Below are positions 7,621 to 15,692 of a stretch of DNA of 64,000 bases, one piece after another (position 1 is the stretch's first letter; every line of letters starts with the position of its first letter). Source of the stretch: Bordetella sp. BOR01. GTDB taxonomy: Bacteria > Pseudomonadota > Gammaproteobacteria > Burkholderiales > Burkholderiaceae_B. A program made the position numbers and the translations under genes. A model generated the notes under the pieces. It ran no database searches. It was not told the origin of the DNA and was given only the letters and a program-made list of their open reading frames with translations. The stretch covers positions 558,001 through 622,000 of the forward strand of contig NZ_JAHUWT010000001.1 of NCBI RefSeq assembly GCF_019218885.1, written 5' to 3'.

Positions 7621-8793
7621 CTACAGCACGGCCTGGGTGCCCAGGATGGCGGTGGACTGGCTGGACAGCGTGCCGCCGTTGCCATGCACCAGCGCCGTGT
7701 GGGCATTGGCCACCTGTCGTTCGCCGCATTGGCCGCGCAACTGCCGCACGGCTTCGATGGTGATGAACATGCCGTACATGCCCGGATGTACGCACGACAG
7801 GCCGCCGCCGTTGGTGTTGACCGCCAGCCGGCCACCGGGAGCCAGCGCGCCGCCGCTGACGAAGGGGCCGCCTTCGCCTTTCTTGCAGAAGCCCAGGTCT
7901 TCCAGGAACAGGATGGGGTTGATCGTGAAGGCATCGTACAGTTCGACGACGTCGATGTCCTTGGGCTGTATGCCGGCCATGTCGAAGGCGATGGCGCCGG
8001 ACTGGCTGGCCGCGGTGACGGTAAGGTCGTCCATGGACGAGATCTGCCGGTTCCAGCAAGCTGTGGAACTGCCCAGCACGTATACCGGCGTGTTGGGCAG
8101 GTCGCGCGCTCGGTCGGCGCGCACCAGCACATAGGCGCCGGCGCCGTCGGTGACCAGGCAACTGTCGCGCACGGTCAGCGGATCGGACACCATGCGCGAG
8201 GACAGCACCTCGTCGATGGTGAGCGGATCGCGCATATAGGCTTCCGGATTCAGCTGCGCCCATTTGCGCGCCGCCACGGCCACCTCGGCCAGTTGCTCGC
8301 GCGTGGTGCCGTACTGGTGCATGTGGCGCGCGGCCGCCAGCGCATACGAGCTGAGCGGGCTCAGGGGGTTGTAAGGGGCCTCGTAAGGTTGCGGGTCGAG
8401 CTTGCGGCGCGCATTGCCGATCTCGGCCCGGTTCAGCGTCGAGGTGCGCTGGGTGCTGCCGTAGCACACCAGCACGGCGTTGCATTGGCCGCTGGCCAGG
8501 GCCTGCAGGGCCGGCATCAGGTGGGCGACGAAGCTGGACCCGCCGATCATGGTGTTGTCGATGAAAGTGGGGCGTATGCCCAGGTGCTCGATGACGGGCA
8601 TGGCCCACATGGTGGATGCCACGCTGGCGGTGGCAATACCATCGATATCGCGCATGGTCAGGCCGGCATCGGCCACGGCACGGTGGGCCGCCTGCACCAG
8701 GATTTCCATTTCGGTATAGCCGTGGGCCTCGCCCAGGCCGGCATGGCCCACGCCGACGATGGCGGCCGCGCCGCGCAGTCCAGGGTCGATCAT
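7621..8793 (-). CDS. Thiolase-like (SCP-x / lipid-transfer type) protein lacking the usual nucleophile cysteine
   Basis: This 390-aa protein has the two-lobed thiolase fold of the SCP-x and acetyl-CoA acetyltransferase-like group. Typical blocks are VELYDAFTINPILFLEDLG followed by FCKKGEGGPFVSGGALAPGG in the C-terminal half, CVHPGMYGM with the conserved histidine, and ALVHGNGG near the end. Where true thiolases have the nucleophilic cysteine (around residues 80-88) this protein reads DNTMIGGSSFV, with no cysteine. Many such proteins work together with an OB-fold partner encoded beside them, in retro-aldol or C-C cleavage of CoA thioesters rather than classic thiolysis. Exactly that partner lies upstream with a four-base overlap. 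The acyl substrate is unknown. Confidence 0.88.
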   Translation of the reverse strand: MIDPGLRGAAAIVGVGHAGLGEAHGYTEMEILVQAAHRAVADAGLTMRDIDGIATASVASTMWAMPVIEHLGIRPTFIDNTMIGGSSFVAHLMPALQALASGQCNAVLVCYGSTQRTSTLNRAEIGNARRKLDPQPYEAPYNPLSPLSSYALAAARHMHQYGTTREQLAEVAVAARKWAQLNPEAYMRDPLTIDEVLSSRMVSDPLTVRDSCLVTDGAGAYVLVRADRARDLPNTPVYVLGSSTACWNRQISSMDDLTVTAASQSGAIAFDMAGIQPKDIDVVELYDAFTINPILFLEDLGFCKKGEGGPFVSGGALAPGGRLAVNTNGGGLSCVHPGMYGMFITIEAVRQLRGQCGERQVANAHTALVHGNGGTLSSQSTAILGTQAVL

Positions 8794-9188
8794 GCGCGGC
8801 CTCCGGCGTGCTTGAATACCACCAGCTTGCTGTCGCCGGCATCGATCACATGGGCCTGCACCGCCATGCCGATGGCCACCGCCCCGGGCGCGATGCCGTC
8901 CACGCGGGACATCATGCGCACTCCTTCTTCCAGGTCGACCAGCGCCACGTTGTAGTCGCCGCCATGCTCGGCCTTGCGCCGCACGACGGTTGTGGAATAG
9001 ATGGTGCCCTTGCCCGAGGGAGTGATCCAGTCCAGGCGATCGGCCCCGCAATGGGGGCAGATCATCCGGGGATAGAACACGGCCTGGGCACACGCCTGGC
9101 AGCGCTGGATCTGGAACCGGCCCTGGGCAAGCTGGTCGTGGTAGTGCTTTTCTGGGCCGGCGGGGGGCGCGGCCGTGGACTGGGACAT
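8790..9188 (-). CDS. OB-fold, zinc-ribbon DUF35-type protein
   Basis: This 132-aa protein of the DUF35/OB-fold family has an N-terminal zinc ribbon with two CxxC pairs (CQAC at about residue 30 and CPHC at about 44), then a short OB-fold with the family-typical GTIYSTTVVRR and NVALVDLEEGVRMMSRV. Such proteins bind CoA thioesters and form complexes with thiolase-like partners, as in steroid side-chain aldolases and some beta-keto acid enzymes. It is the first gene of the operon and overlaps the thiolase-like gene by four bases, which supports a physical complex. About 250 bp separate it from the divergent cytochrome b561 gene; no clear promoter is seen there. Confidence 0.9.
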   Translation of the reverse strand: MSQSTAAPPAGPEKHYHDQLAQGRFQIQRCQACAQAVFYPRMICPHCGADRLDWITPSGKGTIYSTTVVRRKAEHGGDYNVALVDLEEGVRMMSRVDGIAPGAVAIGMAVQAHVIDAGDSKLVVFKHAGGRA

Positions 9189-9438
9189 GGTTGGCGCTTC
9201 CTTCGATAGGAACTCTGGCGATTGTGCGACGATCGCTCGCCCGCCGCCAATCTTGTTTTGCTTAGGGGGGCTTTTGCTGCGGTTAACAGGGCCATTGCGG
9301 CCGTGAATCTTCTTTCATTGCATTTCAGTTCCGCCCATCCGGCGTTCTTCGCAGCCGGCGCCTTGAGTCAGGTCAAGCCCGGCCCGGACGCCAGGCGCCA
9401 ACATCCATGGATGTTCAATTCGACACCGGAGATATCAA

Positions 9439-9999
9439 ATGAGCAGCACCCAGGCCAGCCATTGGCTCGATTCCCCACAAGGCTATGGTTCGATCAGCCG
9501 CTTTCTGCACTGGGGCATGGCCGCATTGTTTGCGTGGCAATTCATCAGTTCGGCCTTGCATGCCTGGAACCGCGAGGCCGAGATCTCGCGCTGGTTCTGG
9601 CCGTCGCATGTCTCGTTGGGGGTGCTGTTGTTGGTGCTGGTGGCAGCGCGCGCTGTCTGGGCCCTGGAAAACCAGCGGCGGCGCCCACCCACTGACGCGA
9701 ACGTGTGGGGGCGCCTATCCTGTGCCGGGCATGCCGGTCTTTACGCCTTGATGTTCTGCGTGCCGCTGATCGCCATGCTGCGTTCGTACGGCCGCGGCAA
9801 GGGCCTGGCGGTATTCGGCATGCCGCTATTCGATGCGTCGGGGCGCGAGATCGCGTCGCTGGTCGCCCTGGGCAATGCGCTGCACGGCTGGCTGGGTTGG
9901 CTGCTGCTGGCGCTGGTGGTTGGGCACGTGGCGATGGTGGGCGTGCATCAGTACCTGTGGCGCGACCAGACGGCGGCCCGCATGCTGCGGCGCCGTTGA
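9439..9999 (+). CDS. Cytochrome b561 family protein
   Basis: This 186-aa integral membrane protein has four hydrophobic segments and histidines in the positions expected to bind two b-type haems: H24 in RFLHW, H57 in PSHVSLG, H149 in ALHGWLGW and H163 in VGHVAM. Members of the bacterial b561 (CybB) family carry electrons across or within the inner membrane, often oxidising quinol or superoxide. GGAGA lies before the ATG. It appears monocistronic and converges on the CigR-like gene. A second b561 gene is at 36686-37267; the two share the same histidine spacing but are otherwise quite different in sequence. Confidence 0.88.
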   Translation: MSSTQASHWLDSPQGYGSISRFLHWGMAALFAWQFISSALHAWNREAEISRWFWPSHVSLGVLLLVLVAARAVWALENQRRRPPTDANVWGRLSCAGHAGLYALMFCVPLIAMLRSYGRGKGLAVFGMPLFDASGREIASLVALGNALHGWLGWLLLALVVGHVAMVGVHQYLWRDQTAARMLRRR

Positions 10000-10012
10000 G
10001 CCTGCGTTGGTG

Positions 10013-10035
10013 GTCCCGGCCCCCATGGCCGGGAC
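10013..10035. terminator. Stem-loop between convergent genes
   Basis: GTCCCGGCC and GGCCGGGAC pair perfectly (9 bp) around a 5-base loop between the b561 stop and the CigR-like stop. Neither strand has a T-run after it, so it may act as a transcript-end stabiliser or a weak bidirectional terminator. Confidence 0.45.
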
Positions 10036-10040
10036 GCCGT

Positions 10041-10547
10041 TCAATCGAACACGTCGAACAGCACGTCGGCAACGATGGCGGTGCCGATGGCCACCAGGAT
10101 CAAGTCGCTGCCCGCCATCCGCCACTCGTAGCCGGGGTGCACCGGCAAGCGGGCCAGCATCGACCTTGGCACCATCTTCTTGGCGATGCCCGGCGGCAGC
10201 GGTTTGCCGCGTGCCAGGTTCTTGCGTATGCCGGGCGGCAAGGACGAATACCCTGTCAGCCCGTAGTCGGTGGCATAGCCGCGCGCCATGGAAATACTGA
10301 TGCCCGCGGTAGCCAGAGAAATCCCGATATTGACGTCCGGATCATTATTGCCTGAGCCTTTGCCCTGGTTGTTTCCGTTTCCCTTGTTTCCGTTATTGCC
10401 GTTGCCGCTATTGCCCTTGCTATTACCGCTGCCTTGGCCGGCATTGGCGGGCTTGCCCTTGCCTTCAGGCGGTGCGGCCAGCGCCAATCCGGCCAAGCCG
10501 ATGCTGCAGGCGGCGGCAATAGTCAGGATGCTGGTACGGAAGCGCAT
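10041..10547 (-). CDS. CigR-like exported protein with Gly/Asn/Lys-rich linker
   Basis: This 168-aa protein has a cleavable-looking signal peptide (MRFRTSILTIAAACSIGLAG), then about 45 residues of glycine, asparagine and lysine repeats (GNSGNGNNGNKGNGNN). A C-terminal domain with SLPPGIRKNLARGKPLPPGI follows, ending in a hydrophobic segment DLILVAIGTAIVADVLFDVF. The PPGI.K.L..G..LPPG pattern with a C-terminal membrane segment matches the anti-virulence regulator CigR family named from Salmonella. The start at 10547 has AAGGGG upstream; a longer frame to 10610 lacks support. The linker comes from a stretch of degenerate trinucleotide repeats (about 10350-10450), which could vary in length. Role here unknown. 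Confidence 0.7.
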   Translation of the reverse strand: MRFRTSILTIAAACSIGLAGLALAAPPEGKGKPANAGQGSGNSKGNSGNGNNGNKGNGNNQGKGSGNNDPDVNIGISLATAGISISMARGYATDYGLTGYSSLPPGIRKNLARGKPLPPGIAKKMVPRSMLARLPVHPGYEWRMAGSDLILVAIGTAIVADVLFDVFD

Positions 10548-10610
10548 GGTTGGAACCCCTTTTTTCAGGCGACTTGAGTGTAGTACGCACTTGCCAAGGG
10601 CGCACGGCAT

Positions 10611-11855
10611 TCAGGTTTCCCAGCCGAAGACGCTGCGCCCGCCATAGGCGGCCGAGGCCTGTCGTTCCTGCTCGACAAATTCCGGTAGTGCAGGTCCCCG
10701 TGCCGCTTTTTCCAGGCGTCGCGCCTGCTGATCCAGCCGGCGCAAGGCCTGTAGCCGTTCGTCGTTGCCCAGGGCCGCCTTGCCGACGGCGCTTTTCAGG
10801 ACGTTGATGGTCTGGTCGTATATTGCGCACGGCACGGGATAAGGGTGCCGGTCTTTGCCGCCATGGGCCAGCGAGAAGCGGGCCGGGTCCGAAAACCGGC
10901 ATGGGGTGCCATGCACGACCTCGGCCACCAGCGCCAATGAACGCACGGTGCGGGCTCCTATGCCAGGGACGAGCAGCAGGTCGGCGAAATCGACCGGGCC
11001 ACTTTCGGCGGCCGCGGCCAGGGCACCATGCAGGCGCTGCATGTTGACGTCTTTGGGCCGCACATCGTGATGCGCCGGCATGGCCAGATGGGGCAGCGAC
11101 AATTGCGCCGGCTCGGGCGCGGGTGACGGCATTTCGGCAGGTGCTTGCTGCGCCGCCAGGATGGTGGCTTCCTGCACGATGAAGCCGGGGCCCTGCTCGT
11201 GCAGCAAGGCCAATTGGCCTTGCCGCGACGCCGCCGCGCGCCGGTCGGTAAGGTTGACGATGCGGCCCTGGTTGACGCCATCGATGGCGGCATGCGGTGC
11301 ATCGACAAAGCTCTGCAGGTCTTCCGACAGCCAGTGGTAGCGGCGCGCCAGGCCGCTGCCGTCGTTCATGCCCTGTTGCACTACTGTCCAGTGGCCGTCG
11401 TCGGTGACGATGAAGCCGTGCAGGTACAGATCGAAGCCGTCTTGCACGGCGGCGCTGTCCACCTTGGCTACCAGCCGGCTGGCACGCGCCAGGGCGTCGC
11501 CATCGATGCCCACGCGTTCGCCCACGGTGGCCAGTTCGTGCGGCGTCTTGCGCGAATGCTGGCCGCGTCCGCCACAGACATGGATGCCCAGCTCGCCCGA
11601 CAAGGGCTGCAGGCCGCGCTTGAGCGCGCCGATGACGCTGGTGGTGATGCCCGACGAATGCCAGTCCATGCCCATGACGGCGCCGAACGACTGGAACCAG
11701 AAAGGGTGCGCCAGCCGGCGCAGGAATTCGTCCCGGCCATAGTGGTGCACGATGGCCTGTGCGATGACGGCGCCCAGGCGCGACATGCGCTGGCCCAGCC
11801 AGGCCGGTACCCGGCCGCCATGCAAGGGCAAGTCGGCGCTGCCGGCGCGTCGCAT
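10611..11855 (-). CDS. DUF763 domain protein
   Basis: This 414-aa protein begins MRRAGSADLPLHGGRVPAWL, the characteristic opening of DUF763 proteins. Other family blocks are HPFWFQSFGAVMGMDWHSSG at about 50-70, CGGRGQHSRKTP near 95 and LLLVPGIGARTVRSLALV near 295. The last resembles a helix-hairpin-helix, which suggests contact with nucleic acid. The family has no established function. The ATG at 11855 follows CGGAG. The gene has its own upstream region, carrying an unusual 10-bp inverted repeat, after the terminator of the APC permease gene. It ends about 60 bp before the CigR-like start and may be co-transcribed with it. Molecular role unknown. Confidence 0.85.
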   Translation of the reverse strand: MRRAGSADLPLHGGRVPAWLGQRMSRLGAVIAQAIVHHYGRDEFLRRLAHPFWFQSFGAVMGMDWHSSGITTSVIGALKRGLQPLSGELGIHVCGGRGQHSRKTPHELATVGERVGIDGDALARASRLVAKVDSAAVQDGFDLYLHGFIVTDDGHWTVVQQGMNDGSGLARRYHWLSEDLQSFVDAPHAAIDGVNQGRIVNLTDRRAAASRQGQLALLHEQGPGFIVQEATILAAQQAPAEMPSPAPEPAQLSLPHLAMPAHHDVRPKDVNMQRLHGALAAAAESGPVDFADLLLVPGIGARTVRSLALVAEVVHGTPCRFSDPARFSLAHGGKDRHPYPVPCAIYDQTINVLKSAVGKAALGNDERLQALRRLDQQARRLEKAARGPALPEFVEQERQASAAYGGRSVFGWET

Positions 11856-11890
11856 GGTGTAACTCCGTAGATCGATACCGGGCTTCTATA

Positions 11891-11928
11891 TTACTGAAGG
11901 CGGCGCGACGTTGCCCGCCCTTCAGTAA
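11891..11928. promoter_or_regulatory. Perfect 10-bp inverted repeat upstream of the DUF763 gene
   Basis: TTACTGAAGG (11891-11900) and CCTTCAGTAA (11919-11928) are perfect inverted copies 18 bp apart, 36-73 bp before the DUF763 start codon. On the minus strand one arm runs straight into TAATAT, a possible -10 element. It is separate from the permease terminator next to it and looks like an operator for an unknown regulator. Confidence 0.5.
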
Positions 11929-11950
11929 AAGAGCGCCCCGCAGGGCGCTC
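11925..11950 (-). terminator. Terminator of the APC permease gene
   Basis: GAGCGCCC and GGGCGCTC form an 8-bp stem with a 4-base loop, 29 bp past the permease stop. On the minus strand it is followed by TTTT. Confidence 0.75.
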
Positions 11951-11978
11951 TGGTTGTGTGGTGAACCGCCAGGCTGTG

Positions 11979-13373
11979 TTATTCGTCGCCCAGGTGTTCG
12001 GGGTCCAGGTGCGGTACTGGCTTGCGGTGTACCAGCAGGGTGATACCCCACATCACCACGCCCAGCGCGAGCAGCCAGCCGGCTACCTGGTACTGGATGG
12101 GGTCGCGCCCGGTGAGCGGGGTAACCAGGAACAGGCAGGCGGCCGCACCCAGGCACGACAACACGGTATTGGCGCGGAAATGCTGGTGCTTGACCGGGTC
12201 GCGCCGCAAGACCAGCACGGCCACGTTGACGAAGGCAAACACGCCCAGCAGCAGCAGGGCGGTGGTGCCGCCCAGTGCACTGATCGCCTTCGAGTTGCTG
12301 GCCGACACCAGCAGGATGAGTCCCAGTGCCAGCGCGGTGGTGAACAGAATCGCCGACCAGGGGGTGCGGGTGCGGGTATGCACCGCCGCCAGGAACTTGG
12401 GCAGCACGCCCTGGCGCGACATGCCATACAGCAGCCGGCTGGCCATCATCATGTTGATCAGCGCCGAGTTCGCCACGGCGAACATCGAGATGATCGGCAT
12501 GATGGTACCCATCGGCAGGTCGGGGGCGGCCCGCTGCACCACCAGCACCAGCGGCGTCGAGCTGGCGGCCAGTTCACCCACCGGGATCAGTGCCACGGCG
12601 CAGATCGACACCAGCACGTAGATGACTGCGGTAATGCCTAGCCCGGTCAGCATGACCTTGGGAAAGATCCGGTGCGGCTCGTGGACTTCTTCGGCCATGT
12701 TGACCGAGTCCTCGAAGCCGACCATGGCAAAGAATGCCAGGGCCGTGGCCGATGTAACGGCCAGGAACACGCTTTTGTTTTCCGGGGTCTCGAATGCCAC
12801 GACGCGCGAGAAATCTGCCTGGCCGCCCGCCATGGCATAAAAGCCCAGCACGATGACCAGCAGCAGGCCGCTCAGCTCGACCAGGGTGAGCACCACGTTG
12901 GCTTTCACGCTTTCCGAGGCGCCGCGGAAGTTGACGATCATGACCAGCAGCATGAAGCCCAGCGCGCCCATCGTGACCAGCACGGGGTCGGCGTCCATGC
13001 CCATCGCGACGAACAGGTTGGCCGAAAAGGCGCGCGAAGCCGTGGCGGCCGAGGTCAGGCCGGAACACATCACGGTGAAGCAGACGATGAAGGTCAGGAA
13101 ATGCACGCCGAAGGCTTTGTGCACATACAACGCCGCGCCGGCGGCACGGGGGTACTTGGTCACCAGTTCCAGGTAGGAAAAGGCTGTCAACAAGGCCACG
13201 ATGAAGGCGACCAGGAAGGGGGCCCAGGCCGCGCCACCGACTTCGGCGGCCACCTGGCCTGTCAGCGCGTAGATCCCGGTGCCCAGGATATCGCCGATGA
13301 TGAACAGTAGCAGTAGTTTCGGCCCCATCACCCGTTTCAACGGGGTGTGGTCCAGGCTGTCCTCGTTAGACAT
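11979..13373 (-). CDS. APC-superfamily amino acid permease
   Basis: This 464-aa protein has about twelve hydrophobic segments. The first contains IIGDILGTGIYALTG, the helix-1 signature of amino acid-polyamine-organocation transporters that binds the substrate amino and carboxyl groups. EVGGAAWAPFLVAF and FFAMVGFEDSVNMAEEVHEP, the latter at the segment 6-7 region, are also typical of APC permeases of the YfnA/CAT kind. It would import an amino acid or related compound by cation symport across the inner membrane. It has its own terminator and lies alone between the DUF763 gene and a strong hairpin. Substrate not predictable. Confidence 0.9.
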   Translation of the reverse strand: MSNEDSLDHTPLKRVMGPKLLLLFIIGDILGTGIYALTGQVAAEVGGAAWAPFLVAFIVALLTAFSYLELVTKYPRAAGAALYVHKAFGVHFLTFIVCFTVMCSGLTSAATASRAFSANLFVAMGMDADPVLVTMGALGFMLLVMIVNFRGASESVKANVVLTLVELSGLLLVIVLGFYAMAGGQADFSRVVAFETPENKSVFLAVTSATALAFFAMVGFEDSVNMAEEVHEPHRIFPKVMLTGLGITAVIYVLVSICAVALIPVGELAASSTPLVLVVQRAAPDLPMGTIMPIISMFAVANSALINMMMASRLLYGMSRQGVLPKFLAAVHTRTRTPWSAILFTTALALGLILLVSASNSKAISALGGTTALLLLGVFAFVNVAVLVLRRDPVKHQHFRANTVLSCLGAAACLFLVTPLTGRDPIQYQVAGWLLALGVVMWGITLLVHRKPVPHLDPEHLGDE

Positions 13374-13506
13374 ACTCCCTCTCCTCTGGTTCTAGTTCAA
13401 GGTGGCAAGTATGTTCCAGGAGGGGTTGGTCCGTCGCCGGTTCTGTGTCACCGTTTTTAACGAGAGGTTTCGGAAGTGGGTGCGGAGCAAAGGGCCGCAT
13501 CCGCAG

Positions 13507-13548
13507 GCGGGGCGGGCCGCACGCACCAGTTGGCGCGGCCCGCCCCGC
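13507..13548. terminator. Long GC stem-loop after the 57-aa ORF
   Basis: A perfect 14-bp stem (13507-13520 with 13535-13548) closes a 14-base loop, 9 bp past the small-gene stop. No T-run follows on either strand, so termination would rely on the hairpin alone. Confidence 0.45.
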
Positions 13549-13556
13549 AGTGACGG

Positions 13557-13730
13557 TCATGCCGCGGCGCTGCGGTAGTCCGATGCGCTGAAAGAAATAG
13601 TAGTGGTCGCGGGCTCGGCCGCCGCCCCGGCTGCCGGGTCGCCGGCCGCCAGCGCTTCAGTGGTGGGCGTCGACGCTACGCCCAAAAGGAACAATTCGGC
13701 ATGCACCAATGCATTTACAAAATCAGCCAT
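13557..13730 (-). CDS. Small hypothetical protein, 57 aa
   Basis: I do not recognise this peptide. A strong AGGAG stands seven bases before the ATG at 13730, and a 14-bp hairpin follows the stop, so it is probably expressed. It has a hydrophobic first third (MADFVNALVHAELFLLGVAS) and then an alanine, glycine and threonine-rich tail ending TISFSASDYRSAAA. It could be a small membrane-associated peptide or a precursor peptide, but there is no modification enzyme next to it to support that. An AT-rich stretch (13741-13760) upstream could hold its promoter. Neighbours are the APC permease and the FMN reductase, neither obviously linked. Confidence 0.45.
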   Translation of the reverse strand: MADFVNALVHAELFLLGVASTPTTEALAAGDPAAGAAAEPATTTISFSASDYRSAAA

Positions 13731-13887
13731 GATGACTCCTGGATATAAGCATATATAGGATGATGGGATACAGCTTGTATGTATCTCCCGCGTCGATGGC
13801 ATTCATGGTGCGTCAATCGTTGCGACGCGGTCCATTTGTTTTGCTTAATGGTGGCGATTGCCTTCTTTTTCCCTGCCACGGCCATGG

Positions 13888-14556
13888 CTATTTACCGTGG
13901 CCCCAGACGTGGTGCTCGCGCGGCGTATCCAGGCGGTAGTCGCTATAACCGAGCGTGAAGAATTCGCGGCCCAGGGCTTCGGCCGCCGCAAGCGGCTGAC
14001 GTGGATCGCGTGCCACTTCACCGCGGCTGTTGCCAATGCCGTGCACCACGCCCACGAACTGCGAGTGCGTATAGCGGGCGAATTCCTGGATCTGGTGCGT
14101 GATGCCCATGCCGGCACCGGGATAGCTTTCTTCGGATGCCAGGGTCAGCCCCAGCCGCTTGTCGGCCATGCCCGCCAGCACCTTGCGCGAGCGCGGATGC
14201 GAGGCCGCGTAATAGGTGAATGAGCGGTCGAAGAAGGCCTTGGTCTGTGCCGACATGCCATACCAGTACACGGGCGTGCAGAACACGATGCCCTGGGCGG
14301 GCAGGAATAAATCCAGGAACAGTTCGCCATAGCGGTCGTCTGGCTGGGCGACGGCATCGCCGGCGCGCTCGTCGCGCAGGAATCCGCTGATGAAATCATC
14401 CAGGAAATGCACGGCGACCGGCGTGCCCGCCTGCTGGGCGCCACGCTCGACAGCTTGCGCCAGCAAGGCGCTGTTGCCGTCGCGGCGAGGGCTGCCGACC
14501 AGCACCAGCAGGCGCGGGGAAGAGGGCGAAACAGATGAATCCATATTATCTTCCAT
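13888..14556 (-). CDS. NADPH-dependent FMN reductase / flavodoxin-fold oxidoreductase
   Basis: This 222-aa flavodoxin-like protein has VLVGSPRRDGNSALLAQAV near residues 19-37, the FMN phosphate-binding loop of the NADPH-dependent FMN reductase and NAD(P)H quinone reductase group. TPVYWYGMSAQTKAFFDRS at about 95-113 is the second flavin contact in these proteins. It would reduce quinones, nitro compounds or free FMN in the cytoplasm. A start four codons further in (MDSS) is possible. It is divergent from a LysR-type regulator across about 108 bp, the classic arrangement for a LysR regulator and its target, so it is probably induced by whatever the regulator senses. Confidence 0.88.
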   Translation of the reverse strand: MEDNMDSSVSPSSPRLLVLVGSPRRDGNSALLAQAVERGAQQAGTPVAVHFLDDFISGFLRDERAGDAVAQPDDRYGELFLDLFLPAQGIVFCTPVYWYGMSAQTKAFFDRSFTYYAASHPRSRKVLAGMADKRLGLTLASEESYPGAGMGITHQIQEFARYTHSQFVGVVHGIGNSRGEVARDPRQPLAAAEALGREFFTLGYSDYRLDTPREHHVWGHGK

Positions 14557-14664
14557 AATAAGAAATTAAACCGATGGTGTGGATAGAATGTAGGTTTTGA
14601 TCCGGCGATCGGCAATTGAGCAAAGTTCGCCCAGGATGAATTCAGATCATCTATACGGAAACCC

Positions 14665-15585
14665 ATGTTCGCCCATTTGCCTGTCGGCGCCTTGCGCGCC
14701 TTCGAGTCCGCCGCACGGCTGCAAAGCTTCAAGCGCGCGGCGGCCGAATTGCACGTGACGCCCACGGCCATATCGCACCAGATGAAGGCGCTCGAGCAGC
14801 GCCTGGGGTTGCCTTTGTTCGAGCGCCGGGCGCGCGGCGTCAGCCTGACTGCCGGCGGCGACATGCTGTTTCGTTGCGTGCACGGGGCATGGCTGGATAT
14901 TGCCCAGGCCTTGCAGCGCCTGCAGCCCGCGCTGAGCGCCAGCGCGCTGAACGTATCGACCACGCATTCGTTTGCCGCCCTGTGGCTGGTGCCGCGGCTG
15001 GGGCGGTTTCATGATGCGTGGCCGCAATACCAGGTCAGCCTGTCCAGCACGCCCCATGTGGTGGACCTGGGCCAGGACGCGACGGTGGATGTGGCCATCC
15101 GCTATGGCACCCGCGCCTATCCCGGGCTGACGACCGTATGCGCCTTGCCCGAGCGGTTTGGCGTGTACGGTGCGCCCGCCCAGGTGGCTGCGCTGCGGCC
15201 GGCGCGGCGCCCGCCGTTGATCAGCGTGCACTGGCGCGATTCGCGCCTGTATGAGGACGGATGGCGCCACTGGTGCACCCGTGCCGGCCTGGACTGGCTG
15301 CGCACGCGTGGCCCCGATCGTGTCTACGAAGAAGAAAACTACGCCTTGCAGGCGGCAGTAGCCGGGCAGGGCCTGGTGCTGGCCAGTTCCATCATGGCCT
15401 CGGAACTGGTGGCCAATGGGCTGCTGGCGCCATACCGGCCCGAGCTCGACGTGCCGGGCGCGGCGTATACGGCATTGTGCGCGCCGGGCCGCGAACGGCA
15501 TCCGCCGGTGCGGGCGTTCCTGCAATGGCTGGAACGCGAGATGTTGCCGGCAGTAGGCTCGACCGATGGCCATGCCGTGGGTTAG
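14665..15585 (+). CDS. LysR-family transcriptional regulator (GcvA-like)
   Basis: This 306-aa protein has an N-terminal winged helix-turn-helix: LRAFESAARLQSFKRAAAEL, then HVTPTAISHQMKALEQRLGL and FERRARGVSLTAGG. A periplasmic-binding-protein-like sensor domain follows from about residue 90, containing VPRLGRFHDAWPQYQVSLS. The HVTPTAISHQ form and the FHxAWP block resemble the GcvA subgroup. LysR regulators usually activate a divergent gene, and the FMN reductase gene lies divergently 108 bp away. Ligand unknown. The ATG is the first in frame and no strong ribosome binding site is visible. Confidence 0.9.
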   Translation: MFAHLPVGALRAFESAARLQSFKRAAAELHVTPTAISHQMKALEQRLGLPLFERRARGVSLTAGGDMLFRCVHGAWLDIAQALQRLQPALSASALNVSTTHSFAALWLVPRLGRFHDAWPQYQVSLSSTPHVVDLGQDATVDVAIRYGTRAYPGLTTVCALPERFGVYGAPAQVAALRPARRPPLISVHWRDSRLYEDGWRHWCTRAGLDWLRTRGPDRVYEEENYALQAAVAGQGLVLASSIMASELVANGLLAPYRPELDVPGAAYTALCAPGRERHPPVRAFLQWLEREMLPAVGSTDGHAVG

Positions 15586-15692
15586 CGCGCAGGCGCCGGG
15601 CATGCGGATTGCTGTCTGTCATGCGGCGGGTTTCCCGGCATGACGGAAAGCCGCCTACCAACAAGCGCTCGGTGCGCCGTAACGGAGGCCTT

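Noticed and set aside
13366-13560. Possible 64-codon gene on the minus strand before the APC permease
   Set aside because: It overlaps the 14-bp hairpin and the permease start, has no ribosome binding site and no plausible protein sequence.
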